Shown: piece after piece, positions 24,471 through 34,556 of the stretch
Layout of the letters: every line of letters begins with the position of its first letter
Numbering within the stretch: the first letter of the stretch is position 1
From: Inia geoffrensis
Lineage: Eukaryota; Chordata; Mammalia; Artiodactyla; Iniidae
Reading direction: 5' to 3'
NCBI GenBank assembly: GCA_036417435.1
Contig: CM070915.1
Location: 82,151,799-82,215,798 of the forward strand
DNA length: 64,000 nt
The notes under the pieces: generated by a model
What the model was told of the DNA's origin: nothing
Database searches by the model: none
What the model saw: only the letters and a program-made list of their open reading frames with translations
Translations under genes and position numbers: made by a program

Positions 24471-25814
24471 AATGGGGAGGGATTAGGGTACAATTTAGGG
24501 TACGACAACGCTTAAGGTTTAGCGTACGTGTGAGGGCACGCGTTAGTGTTGGTGTCCTGGTTAAGATTATGGCACGGGTGAGGGTAAGGCTTCAGGTGAG
24601 GGTCAGGGTTAGGATTCGGGTTAGGGTTAGGGTTAGGGAATGGGGAGGGATTAGGGTACAGTTTAGGGTACGACAACGATTAAGGGTTAGCGTACGTGTG
24701 AGGGCACGAGTTAGTGTTGGTGTCCTTGTTAAGATTAGGGCACGGGTGAGGGTAAGGCCTCGGGTGAGGGTCAGGGTTATGATTCAGGTTAGGGTTAGGG
24801 TTAAGGAATGCAGAGGGATTAGGGTACAGCTTAGGGTACGACAGTGTTTAAGGGTTAACGTTCGTGTGAGGGCAAGGGTTAGGGTTAGTGTCTTGGTTAA
24901 GATTAGGGCACGGGTGAGGGTAAGGTTTCGGGTGAGGGTCCGGGATAGAATTCGGTTTAGGGTTAGGGTTAGGGAATAGGGAGATATTAGGGCACAGTTT
25001 AGGGTACCACAACGCTTAAGGTTTAGCGTACGTGTGAGGTCACTAGTTAGTGTTAGTGTACTGCTTACGATTAGGGCACGGGTGAGGGTAAGGCCTCGGA
25101 AGAGGGTCACGTTAAGGGTTAGGGTTAGGGTTAGGGATAGGGAATGGGGATTGATTAGGGTACAGGTTAGGGTACGGCAATGGCTTAGGGTTGGCGTACG
25201 TTAGAGGGCATGGGTTAGTGTTGATGTACTGGTTAAAATTAGGACACGGGTGAGGGTAAAGTTTCGTGTGAGTGTCATGGTTAGGTTTCAGTTTAGGGTT
25301 AGGCTTAGGGAATGGGGAGGGATTAGGGTACAGGTTAGTGTACCGCTGCGGTTTAGTGTTAGCGTACGTTTTAGGGCACGAGTTAGTCTTGGTGTCCTTG
25401 TTAAGATTAGGATACGGGTGAGGGTCAGGCTTCGGATGAGTGTCAGGGTTAGGATTCGGGTTAGGGTTAGGGTTAGGGAATGGAGAGGGATTAGGGTACA
25501 GGTTAGGGTACGACAATGCTTAAGGGTTAGCGTAAGTGTGAGGGCACGAGTTCGTGTTGGTGTACTGGTTAAGACAACGGCACCGATGAGGGTAAGGCCT
25601 CGGAAAAGGGTAACGTTCAGGGAATCGCTTAGAGTTAGGGTTAGGGAATGGGGAGGGATTAGGGTACAGGATAGGGTATAACAATGCTTAAGGGTTAGCA
25701 TATGTTTGAGGGCATGAGTTAGTGTTTGTGTACTGGTTAAGATTAGGGCATTGGTTAGGGTAGGGCATCGGAAGTGGGTCAGGTTTAGGGATGGGGTTAG
25801 GATTAGGGTTAAGG
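24471..25814 (+). repeat. 8-monomer HOR with permuted hybrid monomers (second copy)
   Basis: Same 1-3-2-4 arrangement as at 19255. M8 carries CATATG at 25699 and M7 has GGAATCGC where the first copy has GGTTTCGC. Confidence 0.84.
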
Positions 25815-27164
25815 AATGGGGAGGGATTAGGGTACAATTTAGGGTACGACAACGCTTAAGGTTTAGCGTACGTGTGAGGGCACGAGTTAGTGTTGGTGTC
25901 CTGGTTAAGATTAGGGCATGGGTGAGGGTAAGGCTTCGGGTGAGGGTCAGGGTTAGGATTCGGGTTAGGGTTAGGGTTAAGGAATGCAGAGGGATTAGGG
26001 TACAGCTTAGGGTACGACAGTGCTTAAGGGTTAGCGTTCGTGTGAAGGCAAGGGTTAGTGTTAGTGTCCTGGTTAAGATTAGGGCACGAGTGAGGGTAAG
26101 GCTTCGGGTGAGGGTCAGGGTTAGGATTCGGGTTAGGGTTAGGGTTAGGGTTAGGGAATGGGGAGGGATTAGGGTATAGTTTAGGGTACGACAACGATTA
26201 AGGGTTAGCGTACGTGTGAGGGCACAAGTTAGCGTTGGTTTCCTGATTAAGATTAGGGCACGGGTGAGGGTAAGGTTTCGGGTGACGGTCAGGGATAGAA
26301 TTCGGGTTAGGGTTAGCGTTAGGAAATGGCGAGATATTAGGACACAGTTTAGGGTACCACTACGCTTAAGGTTTAGCGTAAGTGTGAGGTCACTAGTTAG
26401 TGTTAGTGTACTGCTTACGATTAGGTCACGGGTGAGGGTAAGGCCTCGGAAGAGGGTCACGTTAAGGGTTAGGGTTAGGGTTAGGGTTAGGGAATGGGGA
26501 TTGATTAGGGTACAGGTTAGGGTACGGCAATGGCTTAAGGTTGGCGTACGTTAGAGGGCATGGGTTAGTGTTGATGTACTGGTTAAAATTAGGACACGGG
26601 TGAGGTTAAAGTTTCGGGTGAGTGTCATGGTTAGGTTTCAGGTTAGGGTTAGGGTTAGGGAATGGAGAGGGATTAGGGTACAGGTTAGGGTACCGCTGCG
26701 GTTTAGTGTTAGCGTACGTTTGAGGGCACGAGTTAGTGTTGGTGTCCTGGTTAAGATTAGGGCACGGGTGAGGGTAAGGCTTCGTGTGAGGGTCAGGGTT
26801 AGGATTCGGGATAGGGTTAGGGTTAGGGAATGGAGAGAGATTAGGGTACAGGTTAGGGTACGACAATGCTTAAGGGTTAGCGTAAGTGTGAGGGCACGAG
26901 TTAGTGTTGGTGTACTGGTTAAGACAACGGCACCGATGAGGGTAAGGCCTCGGAAAAGGGTCACGTTCAGGGTTTCGCTTAGGGTTAGGTTTAGGGAATG
27001 GGGAGGGATTAGGGTACAGGATAGGGTACGACAATGCTTAAGGGTTAGCGTACGTTTGAGGGCATGAGTTAGTGTTTGTGTACTGGTTAAGATTAGGGCA
27101 TTGGTTAGGGTAGGGCATCGGAAGTGGGTCAGGTTTAGGGATGTGGTTAGGGTTAGGGTTAAGG
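25815..27164 (+). repeat. 8-monomer HOR plus one hexamer (1350 bp)
   Basis: The extra TTAGGG precedes M3 at 26157. M3 and M4 are unusually diverged (TGACGGTC, AAATGGCGAGATA, GGACACAG). Copied at 41945. Confidence 0.86.
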
Positions 27165-28508
27165 AATGGGGAGGGATTAGGGTAAAATTTAGGGTACGAC
27201 AACGCTTAAGGTTTAGCGTACGTGTGAGGGCACGAGTTAGTGTTGGTGTCCTGGTTAAGATTAGGGCACGGGCGAGGGTAAGGACTCGGGTGAGGGTCAG
27301 GGTTAGGATTCGGGTTAGGGTTAGGGTTAAGGAAGGCAGAGGGATTAGGGTACAGCTTAGGGTACGACAGTGTTTAAGGGTTAACGTTCGTGTGAGGGCA
27401 AGGGTTAGTGTCAGTGTCTTGGTTAAGATTAGGGCACGGGTGAGGGTTAGGCTTTGGGTGAGGGTCAGGGTTAAGATTCGGGTTAGGGTTAGGGTTAGGG
27501 AATGGGGAGGGATTAGGGTACAGTTTAGGGTACGACAACTATTAAGGGTTAGCGTACGTGTGAGGGCACGAGTTAGTGTTGGTGTCCTGGTTAAGATAAG
27601 GGCACGGGTGAGGGTAAGGTTTCGGGTGAGGGTCAGGGATAGAATTCGGTTTAGGGTTAGGGTTAGGGAATGGGGAGATATTAGGGCACAGTTTAGGGTA
27701 CCACAATGCTTAAGGTTTAGCGTACGTGTGAGGTCACTAGTTAGTGTTAGTGTACTGCTTACGATTAGGGCACGGGTGAGGGTAAGGCCTCGGAAGAGGG
27801 TCACGTTAAGGGTTAGGCTTAGGGTTAGGGTTAGGGAATGGGGATTGATTAGGGTACAGGTTAGGGTACGGCAATGGCTTAGGGTTGGCGTACGTTAGAG
27901 GGCATGGGTTAGTGTTGATGTACTGGTTAAAATTAGGACACGGGTGAGGGTAAAGTTTCGGGTGAGTGTCATGGTTAGGTTTCAGTTTAGGGTTAGGCTT
28001 AGGGAATGGGGAGGGATTAGCGTACAGGTTAGTGTACCGCTGCGGTTTAGTGTTAGCGTACGTTTGAGGGCACGAGTTAATCTTGGTGTCCTGGTTAAGA
28101 TTAGGACACGGGTGAGGGTAAGGTTTCGGGTGAGTGTCAGGGTTAGGATTCGGGTTAGGGTTAGGGTTAGGGAATGGAGAGGGATTAGGGTACAGGTTAG
28201 GGTACGACAATGCTTAAGGGTTAGCGTAAGTGTGAGGGCACGAGTTCGTGTTGGTGTACTGGTTAAGACAACGGCACCGATGAGGGTAAGGCCTCGGAAA
28301 AGGGTCACGTTCAGGGTTTCGCTTAGGGTTAGTGTTAGGGAATGGGGAGGGATTAGGGTACAGGATAGGGTATGACAATGCTTAAGGGTTAGCATATGTT
28401 TGAGGGCATGAGTTAGTGTTTGTGTACTGGTTAAGATTAGGGCATTGGTTAGGGTAGGGTATCGGAAGTGGGTCAGGTTTAGGGATGGGGTTAGGGTTAG
28501 GGTTAAGG
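27165..28508 (+). repeat. 8-monomer HOR, variant haplotype
   Basis: Complete order, with GGCGAGGG and GGACTCGG in M1, AAGGCAGAGG at the start of M2, and CATATG in M8 at 28393. Confidence 0.88.
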
Positions 28509-29852
28509 AATGGGGAGCGATTAGGGTACAATTTAGGGTACGACAACGCTTAAGGTTTAGCGTATGTGTGAGGGCACGAGTTAGTGTTGGTGTCCTGGTT
28601 AAGATTAGGGCACGGGTGAGGGTAAGGCTTCGGGTGAGGGTCAGGGTTAGGATTCGGGTTAGGGTTAGGGTTAAGGAATGCAGAGGGATTAGGGTACAGC
28701 TTAGGGTACGACAGTGCTTAAGGGTTAGCGTTCGTGTGAGGGCAAGGGTTAGTGGTAGTGTCCTGGTTAAGATTAGGGCACGGGTGAGGGTAAGGCTTCA
28801 GGTGAGGGTCAGGGTTAGGATTCGGGTTAGGGTTAGGGTTAGGGAATGGGGAGGGATTAGGGTACAGTTTAGCGTACGACAACGATTAAGTGTTAGCGTA
28901 CGTGTGAGGGCACAATTTAGTGTTGGTGTCCTGGTTAAGATTAGGGCACGGGTGAGGGTAAGGTTTCGGGTGAGGGTCAGGGATAGAATTCGGGTTAGGG
29001 TTAGGGTTAGGGAATGGGGAGATATTAGGGCACAGTTTAGGTTACCACAACGCTTAAGGTTTAGCGTACGTGTGAGGTCACTAGTTAGTGTTAGTGTACT
29101 GCTTACGATTAAGGCACGGGTGAGGGTAAGGCCTCGGAAGAGGGTCACGTTAAGGGTTAGGGTTAGGGTTAGGGTTAGGGAATGGGGATTGATTAGGGTA
29201 CAGGTTAGGGTACGGCAATGGCTTAGGGTTGGCGTACGTTAGAGGGTATGGTTTAGTGTTGATGTACTGGTTAAAATTAGGACACGGGTGAGGGTAAAGT
29301 TTCGGGTGAGTGTCATGGTTAGGTTTCAGGTTAGGGTTAGGGTTAGGGAATGGAGAGGAATTAGGGTACAGGTTAGGGTACCGCTGCGGTTTAATGTTAG
29401 CGTACGTTTGAGGGCACGAGTTAGTCTTGGTGTCCTGGTTAAGATTATGGCACGGGTGAGGGTAAGGCTTCGGGTGAGGGTCAGGGTTAGGATTCGGGTT
29501 AGGGTTAGGGTTACAGAATGGAGAGGGATTAGGGTACAGGTTAGGGTACGACAATGCTTAAGGGTTAGCGTAAGTGTGAGGGCACGAGTTAGTGTTGGTG
29601 TAGTGGTTAAGACAACGGCACCGATGTGGGTAAGGCCTCGGAAAAGGGTCACGTTCAGGGTTTCGCTTAGGGTTAGGGTTAGGGAATGGGAAGGGATTAG
29701 GGTACAGGATAGGGTACGACAATGCTTAAGGGTTAGCGTACGTTTGAGGGCATGGGTTACTGTTTGTGTACTGGTTAAGATTAGGGCATTGGTTAGGGTA
29801 GGGCATCGGAAGTGGGTCAGGTTTAGGGATGGGGTTAGGGTTAGGGTTAAGG
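28509..29852 (+). repeat. 8-monomer HOR
   Basis: Complete order. M1 starts TGGGGAGCGA, M3 has GCACAATTTAG, and M7 follows TTACAG. In M8, CATGGGTTACTG replaces CATGAGTTAGTG, removing an in-frame TGA and opening a 412-codon chance frame at 29288-30526. Confidence 0.88.
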
Positions 29853-31196
29853 AATGGGGAGGGATTAGGGTACAATTTAGGGTACGACAACGCTTAAGGT
29901 TTAGCGTACGTGTGAGGGCACGCTTTAGTGTTGGTGTCCTGGTTAAGATTAGGGCACGGGTGAGGGTAAGGCTTCGGGTGAGGGTCAGGGTTAGGATTCG
30001 GGTTAGGGTTAGGGTTAAGGAATGCAGAGGGATTAGGGTACAGCTTAGGGTACGACAGTGCTTAAGGGTTAGCGTTCGTGTGAGGGCAAGGGTTAGTGTT
30101 AGGGTCCTGGTTAAGATTAGGGCACGGGTGAGGGTAAGGCTTCAGGTGAGGGTCAGGGTTAGGATTCGGGTTAGGGTTAGGGTTAGGGAATGGGGAGGGA
30201 TTAGGGTACAGTTTAGGGTACGACAACGATTAAGGGTTAGCGTACGTGTGAGGGCACGAGTTAGTGTTGGTGTCCTTGTTAAGATTAGGGCACGGGTGAG
30301 GGTAAGGTTTCCGGTGAGGGTCAGGGATAGAATTCGGGTTAGGTTTAGGGTTAGGGAATGGGGAGATATTAGGGCACAGTTTAGGGCACCACAACGCTTA
30401 AGGTTTAGCGTATGTGTGAGGTCACTAGTTAGTGTTAGTGTACTGATTACGATTAGGGCACGGGTGAGGGTAAGGCCTCGGAAGAGGGTCACGTTAAGGG
30501 TTAGGGTTAGGGTTAGGGTTAGTTAATGGGGATTGATTAGGGTACAGTTTAGGGTACGGCAATGGCTTAGGGTTGGCGTACGTTAGAGGGCATGGGTTAG
30601 TGTTGATGTACTGGTTAAAATTAGGACACGGGTGAGGGTAAAGTTTCGGGTGAGTGTCATGGTTAGGTTTCAGGTTAGGGTTAGGGTTAGGGAATGGAGA
30701 AGAATTAGGGTACAGGTTAGGGTACTGCTGCGGTTTAGTGTTAGCGTACGTTTGAGGGCACGAGTTAGTCTTGGTGTCCTGGTTAAGATTAGGGCACGGG
30801 TGAGGGTAAGGCTTCGGGTGAGGGTCAGGATTAGGATTCGGGTTAGGGTTAGGGTTAGGGAATGGAGACGGATTAGGGTACAGGTTAGGGTACGACAATG
30901 CTTAAGGGTTAGCGTAAGTGTGAGGGCATGAGTTAGTGTTGGTGTACTGGTTAAGACAACGGCACCGATGAGGGTAAGGCCTCGGAAAAGGGTCACGTTC
31001 AGGGTTTCGCTTAGGGTTAGGGTTAGGGAATGGGGAGGGATTAGGGTACAGGATAGGGTACGACAATGCTTAAGGGTTAGCGTACGTTTGAGGGCATGAG
31101 TTAGTGTTTGTGTACTGGTTAAGATTAGGGCATTGGTTAGGGTAGGGCATCGGAAGTGGGTCAGGTTTAGGGATGGGGTTAGGGTTAGGGTTAAGG
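29853..31196 (+). repeat. 8-monomer HOR
   Basis: Complete order. M3 has TTTCCGGTG, M4 has GGGCACCAC, and M5 is preceded by TTAGTTAATGGG, all markers shared with 33213, 36741 and their copies. Confidence 0.88.
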
Positions 31197-32204
31197 AATG
31201 GGGAGGGATTAGGGTACAATTTAGGGTACGACAACGCTTAAGGTTTAGCGTACGTGTGAGGGCACGATTTAGTGTTGGTGTCCTGGTTAAGATTAGGGCA
31301 CGGGTGAGGGTAAGGTTTCGGTTTAGGGTCAGGGATAGAATTCGGGTTAGGGTTAGGGTTAGGGAATGGGGAGATATTAGGGCACAGTTTAGGGTACCAC
31401 AACTCTTAAGGTTTAGCGTACGTGTGAGGTCACTAGTTAGTGTTAGTGTACTGCTTACGATTAGGGCACGGGTGAGGGTAAGGCCTCGGAAGAGGGTCAC
31501 GTTAAGGGTTAGGGTTAGGGTTAGGGATAGGGAATGGGGATTGATTAGGGTACAGGTTAGGGTACGGCAATGGCTTAGGGTTGGCGTACGTTAGAGGGCA
31601 TGGGTTAGTGTTGATGTACTGGTTAAAATTAGGACACGGGTGAGGGTAAAGTTTCGTGTGAGTGTCATGGTTAGGTTTCAGTTTAGGGTTAGGCTTAGGG
31701 AATGGGGAGGGATTAGGGTACAGGTTAGTGTACCGCTGCGGTTTAGTGTTAGCGTACGTTTGAGGACACGAGTTAGTCTTGGTGTCCTGGTTAAGATTAG
31801 GATACGGGTGAGGGTAAGGCTTCGGGTGAGTGTCAGGGTTAGGATTCGGGTTAGGGTTAGGGTTAGGGAATGGGGAAGGATTAGGGTACAGGTTAGGGTA
31901 CGACAATGCTTAAGTGTTAGCGTAAGTGTGAGGGCACGAATTCGTGTTGGTGTACTGGTTAAGACAACGGCACCGATGAGGGTAAGGCCTCGGAAAAGGG
32001 TCACGTTCAGGGTTTCGCTTAGGTTTAGGGTTAGGGAATGGGGAGGGATTAGGGTACAGGATAGGGTATGACAATGCTTAAGGGTTAGCATATGTTTGAG
32101 GGCATGAGTTAGTGTTTGTGTACTGGTTAAGATTAGGGCATTGGTTAGGGTAGGGCATCGGAAGTGGGTCAGGTTTAGGGATGGGGTTAGGATTAGGGTT
32201 AAGG
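31197..32204 (+). repeat. 6-monomer HOR via M1/M3 hybrid (1008 bp)
   Basis: The monomer at 31197 starts as M1 (TACAAT) and ends as M3 (ATAGAATTCGGG), followed directly by M4 at 31365. M2 and two half monomers are lost. M8 carries CATATG at 32089. Confidence 0.88.
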
Positions 32205-33212
32205 AATGGGGAGGGATTAGGGTACAATTTAGGGTACGACAACCCTTAAGGTTTAGCGTACGTGTGAGGGCACGAGTTAGTGTTGGTGTCCTGGTTAAGA
32301 TTAGGGCACGGGTGAGGGTAAGGTTTCGGGTGAGGGTCAGGGATAGAATTCGGGTTACGGTTAGGGTTAGGGAATGGGGAGATATTAGGGCACAGTTTAG
32401 GTTACCACAACGCTTAAGGTTTAGCGTACGTGTGAGGTCACTAGTTAGTGTTAGTGTACTGCTTACGATTAAGGCACGGGTGAGGGTAAGGCCTCGGAAG
32501 AGGGTCACGTTAAGGGTTAGGGTTAGGGTTAGGGTTAGGGAATGGGGATTGATTAGGGTACAGGTTAGGGTACGGCAATGGCTTAGGGTTGGCGTACGTT
32601 AGAGGGTATGGTTTAGTGTTGATGTACTGGTTAAAATTAGGACACGGGTGAGGGTAAAGTTTCGGGTGAGTGTCATGGTTAGGTTTCAGGTTAGGGTTAG
32701 GGTTAGGGAATGGAGAGGAATTAGGGTACAGGTTAGGGTACCGCTGCGGTTTAATGTTAGCGTACGTTTGAGGGCACGAGTTAGTCTTGGTGTCCTGGTT
32801 AAGATTAGGGCACGGGTGAGGGTAAGGCTTCGGGTGAGGGTCAGGGTTAGGATTCGGGTTAGGGTTAGGGTTACAGAATGGAGAGGGATTAGGGTACAGG
32901 TTAGGGTACGACAATGCTTAAGGGTTAGCGTAAGTGTGAGGGCACGAGTTAGTGTTGGTGTAGTGGTTAAGACAACGGCACCGATGTGGGTAAGGCCTCG
33001 GAAAAGGGTCACGTTCAGGGTTTCGCTTAGGGTTAGGGTTAGGGAATGGGGAGGGATTAGGGTACAGGATAGGGTACGACAATGCTTAAGGGTTAGCGTA
33101 CGTTTGAGGGCATGAGTTAGTGTTTGTGTACTGGTTAAAATTAGGGCATTGGTTAGGGTAGGGCATCGGAAGTGGGTCAGGTTTAGGGATGGGGTTAGGG
33201 TTAGGGTTAAGG
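32205..33212 (+). repeat. 6-monomer HOR via M1/M3 hybrid (1008 bp)
   Basis: The hybrid has AACCCT as seventh hexamer, a marker shared by 35733, 48335, 51863, 55391 and 58919. The crossover point looks similar to that at 31197, but the downstream M5-M8 haplotype differs (TTACAG before M7). Confidence 0.88.
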
Positions 33213-33380
33213 AATGGGGAGGGATTAGGGTACAATTTAGGGTACGACAACGCTTAAGGTTTAGCGTACGTGTGAGGGCACGCGTTAGTGTTGGTGTCCT
33301 GGTTAAGATTAGGGCACGGGTGAGGGTAAGGCTTCGGGTGAGGGTCAGGGTTAGGATTCGGGTTAGGGTTAGGGTTAAGG
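33213..33380 (+). repeat. Monomer type M1 (168 bp)
   Basis: Recognised by TACAAT as fourth hexamer, AACGCT as seventh, and a last hexamer TTAAGG instead of TTAGGG. The 3' half (CACGGG TGAGGG TAAGGC TTCGGG) is shared with M2 and M6, which makes M1 a frequent partner in hybrid monomers. Confidence 0.9.
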
Positions 33381-33548
33381 AATGCAGAGGGATTAGGGTA
33401 CAGCTTAGGGTACGACAGTGCTTAAGGGTTAGCGTTCGTGTGAGGGCAAGGGTTAGTGTTAGTGTCCTGGTTAAGATTAGGGCACGGGTGAGGGTAAGGC
33501 TTCAGGTGAGGGTCAGGGTTAGGATTCGGGTTAGGGTTAGGGTTAGGG
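33381..33548 (+). repeat. Monomer type M2 (168 bp)
   Basis: Begins AATGCA rather than AATGGG, then TACAGC, AGTGCT and TTCGTG, and has CAAGGG where other types have CACGAG. It usually carries TTCAGG in the 3' half. It is the monomer lost or fused in the shortened HORs. Confidence 0.9.
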
Positions 33549-33716
33549 AATGGGGAGGGATTAGGGTACAGTTTAGGGTACGACAACGATTAAGGGTTAG
33601 CGTACGTGTGAGGGCACGAGTTAGTGTTGGTATCCTTGTTAAGATTAGGGCACGGGTGAGGGTAAGGTTTCCGGTGAGGGTCAGGGATAGAATTCGGGTT
33701 AGGGTTAGGGTTAGGG
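33549..33716 (+). repeat. Monomer type M3 (168 bp), with EcoRI site
   Basis: Recognised by AACGAT as seventh hexamer and by ATAGAATTCGGG near the 3' end. The GAATTC in that word occurs about once per HOR, so an EcoRI digest should cut the array into HOR-sized steps. Confidence 0.9.
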
Positions 33717-33884
33717 AATGGGGAGATATTAGGGCACAGTTTAGGGCACCACAACGCTTAAGGTTTAGCGTATGTGTGAGGTCACTAGTTAGTGTTAGTG
33801 TACTGCTTACGATTAGGGCACGCGTGAGGGTAAGGCCTCGGAAGAGGGTCACGTTAAGGGTTAGGGTTAGGGTTAGGGTTAGTT
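33717..33884 (+). repeat. Monomer type M4 (168 bp)
   Basis: Marked by GAGATA TTAGGG CACAGT, then GAGGTCACTAG and TACTGC TTACGA, and a 3' segment CTCGGA AGAGGG TCACGT. The end carries four TTAGGG copies in a row. The CTCGGA to TCACGT segment is shared with M7, suggesting a common ancestor or an old exchange between these two types. Confidence 0.9.
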
Positions 33885-34052
33885 AATGGGGATTGATTAG
33901 GGTACAGGTTAGGGTACGGCAATGGCTTAGGGTTGGCGTACGTTAGAGGGCATGGGTTAGTGTTGATGTACTGGTTAAAATTAGGACACGGGTGAGGGTA
34001 AAGTTTCGGGTGAGTGTCATGGTTAGGTTTCAGGTTAGGGTTAGGGTTAGGG
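33885..34052 (+). repeat. Monomer type M5 (168 bp)
   Basis: Marked by GATTGA, TACGGC AATGGC, TTGGCG, CATGGG, TTGATG, TTAAAA and TCATGG. It is the most diverged of the eight types. A variant with TTTCAGTTTAGGG near the end travels with a distinct M6-M7-M8 haplotype. Confidence 0.9.
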
Positions 34053-34220
34053 AATGGAGAAGGATTAGGGTACAGGTTAGGGTACCGCTGCGGTTTAGTG
34101 TTAGCGTACGTGTGAGGGCACGAGTTAGTCTTGGTGTCCTGGTTAAGATTAGGGCACGGGAGAGGGTAAGGCTTCGGGTGAGGGTCAGGGTTAGGATTCG
34201 GGTTAGGTTTAGGGTTAGGG
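34053..34220 (+). repeat. Monomer type M6 (168 bp)
   Basis: Starts AATGGA and carries TACCGC TGCGGT, usually followed by TTAGTC. Its 3' half is almost the same as that of M1, and M6/M1 fusions occur at 2003, 2843, 10409 and 11249. Confidence 0.9.
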
Positions 34221-34388
34221 AATGGAGAGGGATTAGGGTACAGGTTAGGGTACGACAATGCTTAAGGGTTAGCGTAAGTGTGAGGGCACGAGTTCGTGTT
34301 GGTGTACTGGTGAAGACAACGGCACCGATGAGGGTAAGGCCTCGGAAAAGGGTCACGTTCAGGGTTTCGCTTAGGGTTAGGGTTAGGG
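34221..34388 (+). repeat. Monomer type M7 (168 bp)
   Basis: Starts AATGGA, then TAAGTG, CAACGG CACCGA and AAAGGG TCACGT TCAGGG TTTCGC. In many HORs the hexamer just before it is TTACAG instead of TTAGGG, a useful lineage marker. Confidence 0.9.
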
Positions 34389-34556
34389 AATGGGGAGGGA
34401 TTAGGGTATAGGATAGGGTACGACAATGCTTAAGGGTTAGCGTACGTTTGAGGGCATGAGTTAGTGTTTGTGTACTGGTTAAGATTAGGGCATTGGTTAG
34501 GGTAGGGCATCGGAAGTGGGTCAGGTTTAGGGATGGGGTTAGGGTTAGGGTTAAGG
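34389..34556 (+). repeat. Monomer type M8 (168 bp)
   Basis: Marked by ATAGGG, CATGAG, TTTGTG, CATTGG, TAGGGC ATCGGA AGTGGG and ATGGGG, ending TTAAGG like M1. It closes the HOR. A sub-variant has CATATG in place of CGTACG. Confidence 0.9.

Larger units (their letters stand above)
15750..26185 (+). repeat. Tandem pair of a 5216-bp unit (block B)
   Basis: Copy 1 is about 15,750-20,970 and copy 2 about 20,970-26,185. The unit is 31 monomers plus two extra hexamers minus a 4-bp deletion, which sums to 5216. Differences include 17222/22438, 18422/23638, 19843 and a two-base change at 25622. The right end is placed where GAGAACG (about 20,975) meets GACAACG (about 26,190). Confidence 0.87.
33213..34556 (+). 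repeat. Reference 8-monomer higher-order repeat, 1344 bp
   Basis: This copy shows the full order M1-M2-M3-M4-M5-M6-M7-M8 with no indel, and serves as the key for the other entries. Monomers begin at 33213, 33381, 33549, 33717, 33885, 34053, 34221 and 34389. Adjacent types differ by many substitutions, while the same type in other HORs is nearly identical. That is the hallmark of a higher-order repeat homogenised as a block. It recurs at 49343-50686 after 16,130 bp. Confidence 0.95.

Noticed and set aside
33381..33720. CENP-B box in TTCGGG-containing words
   Set aside because: The known pattern TTCG, four bases, A, two bases, CGGG is not met: the expected CGGG reads GTTA or GTCA in the words I examined.
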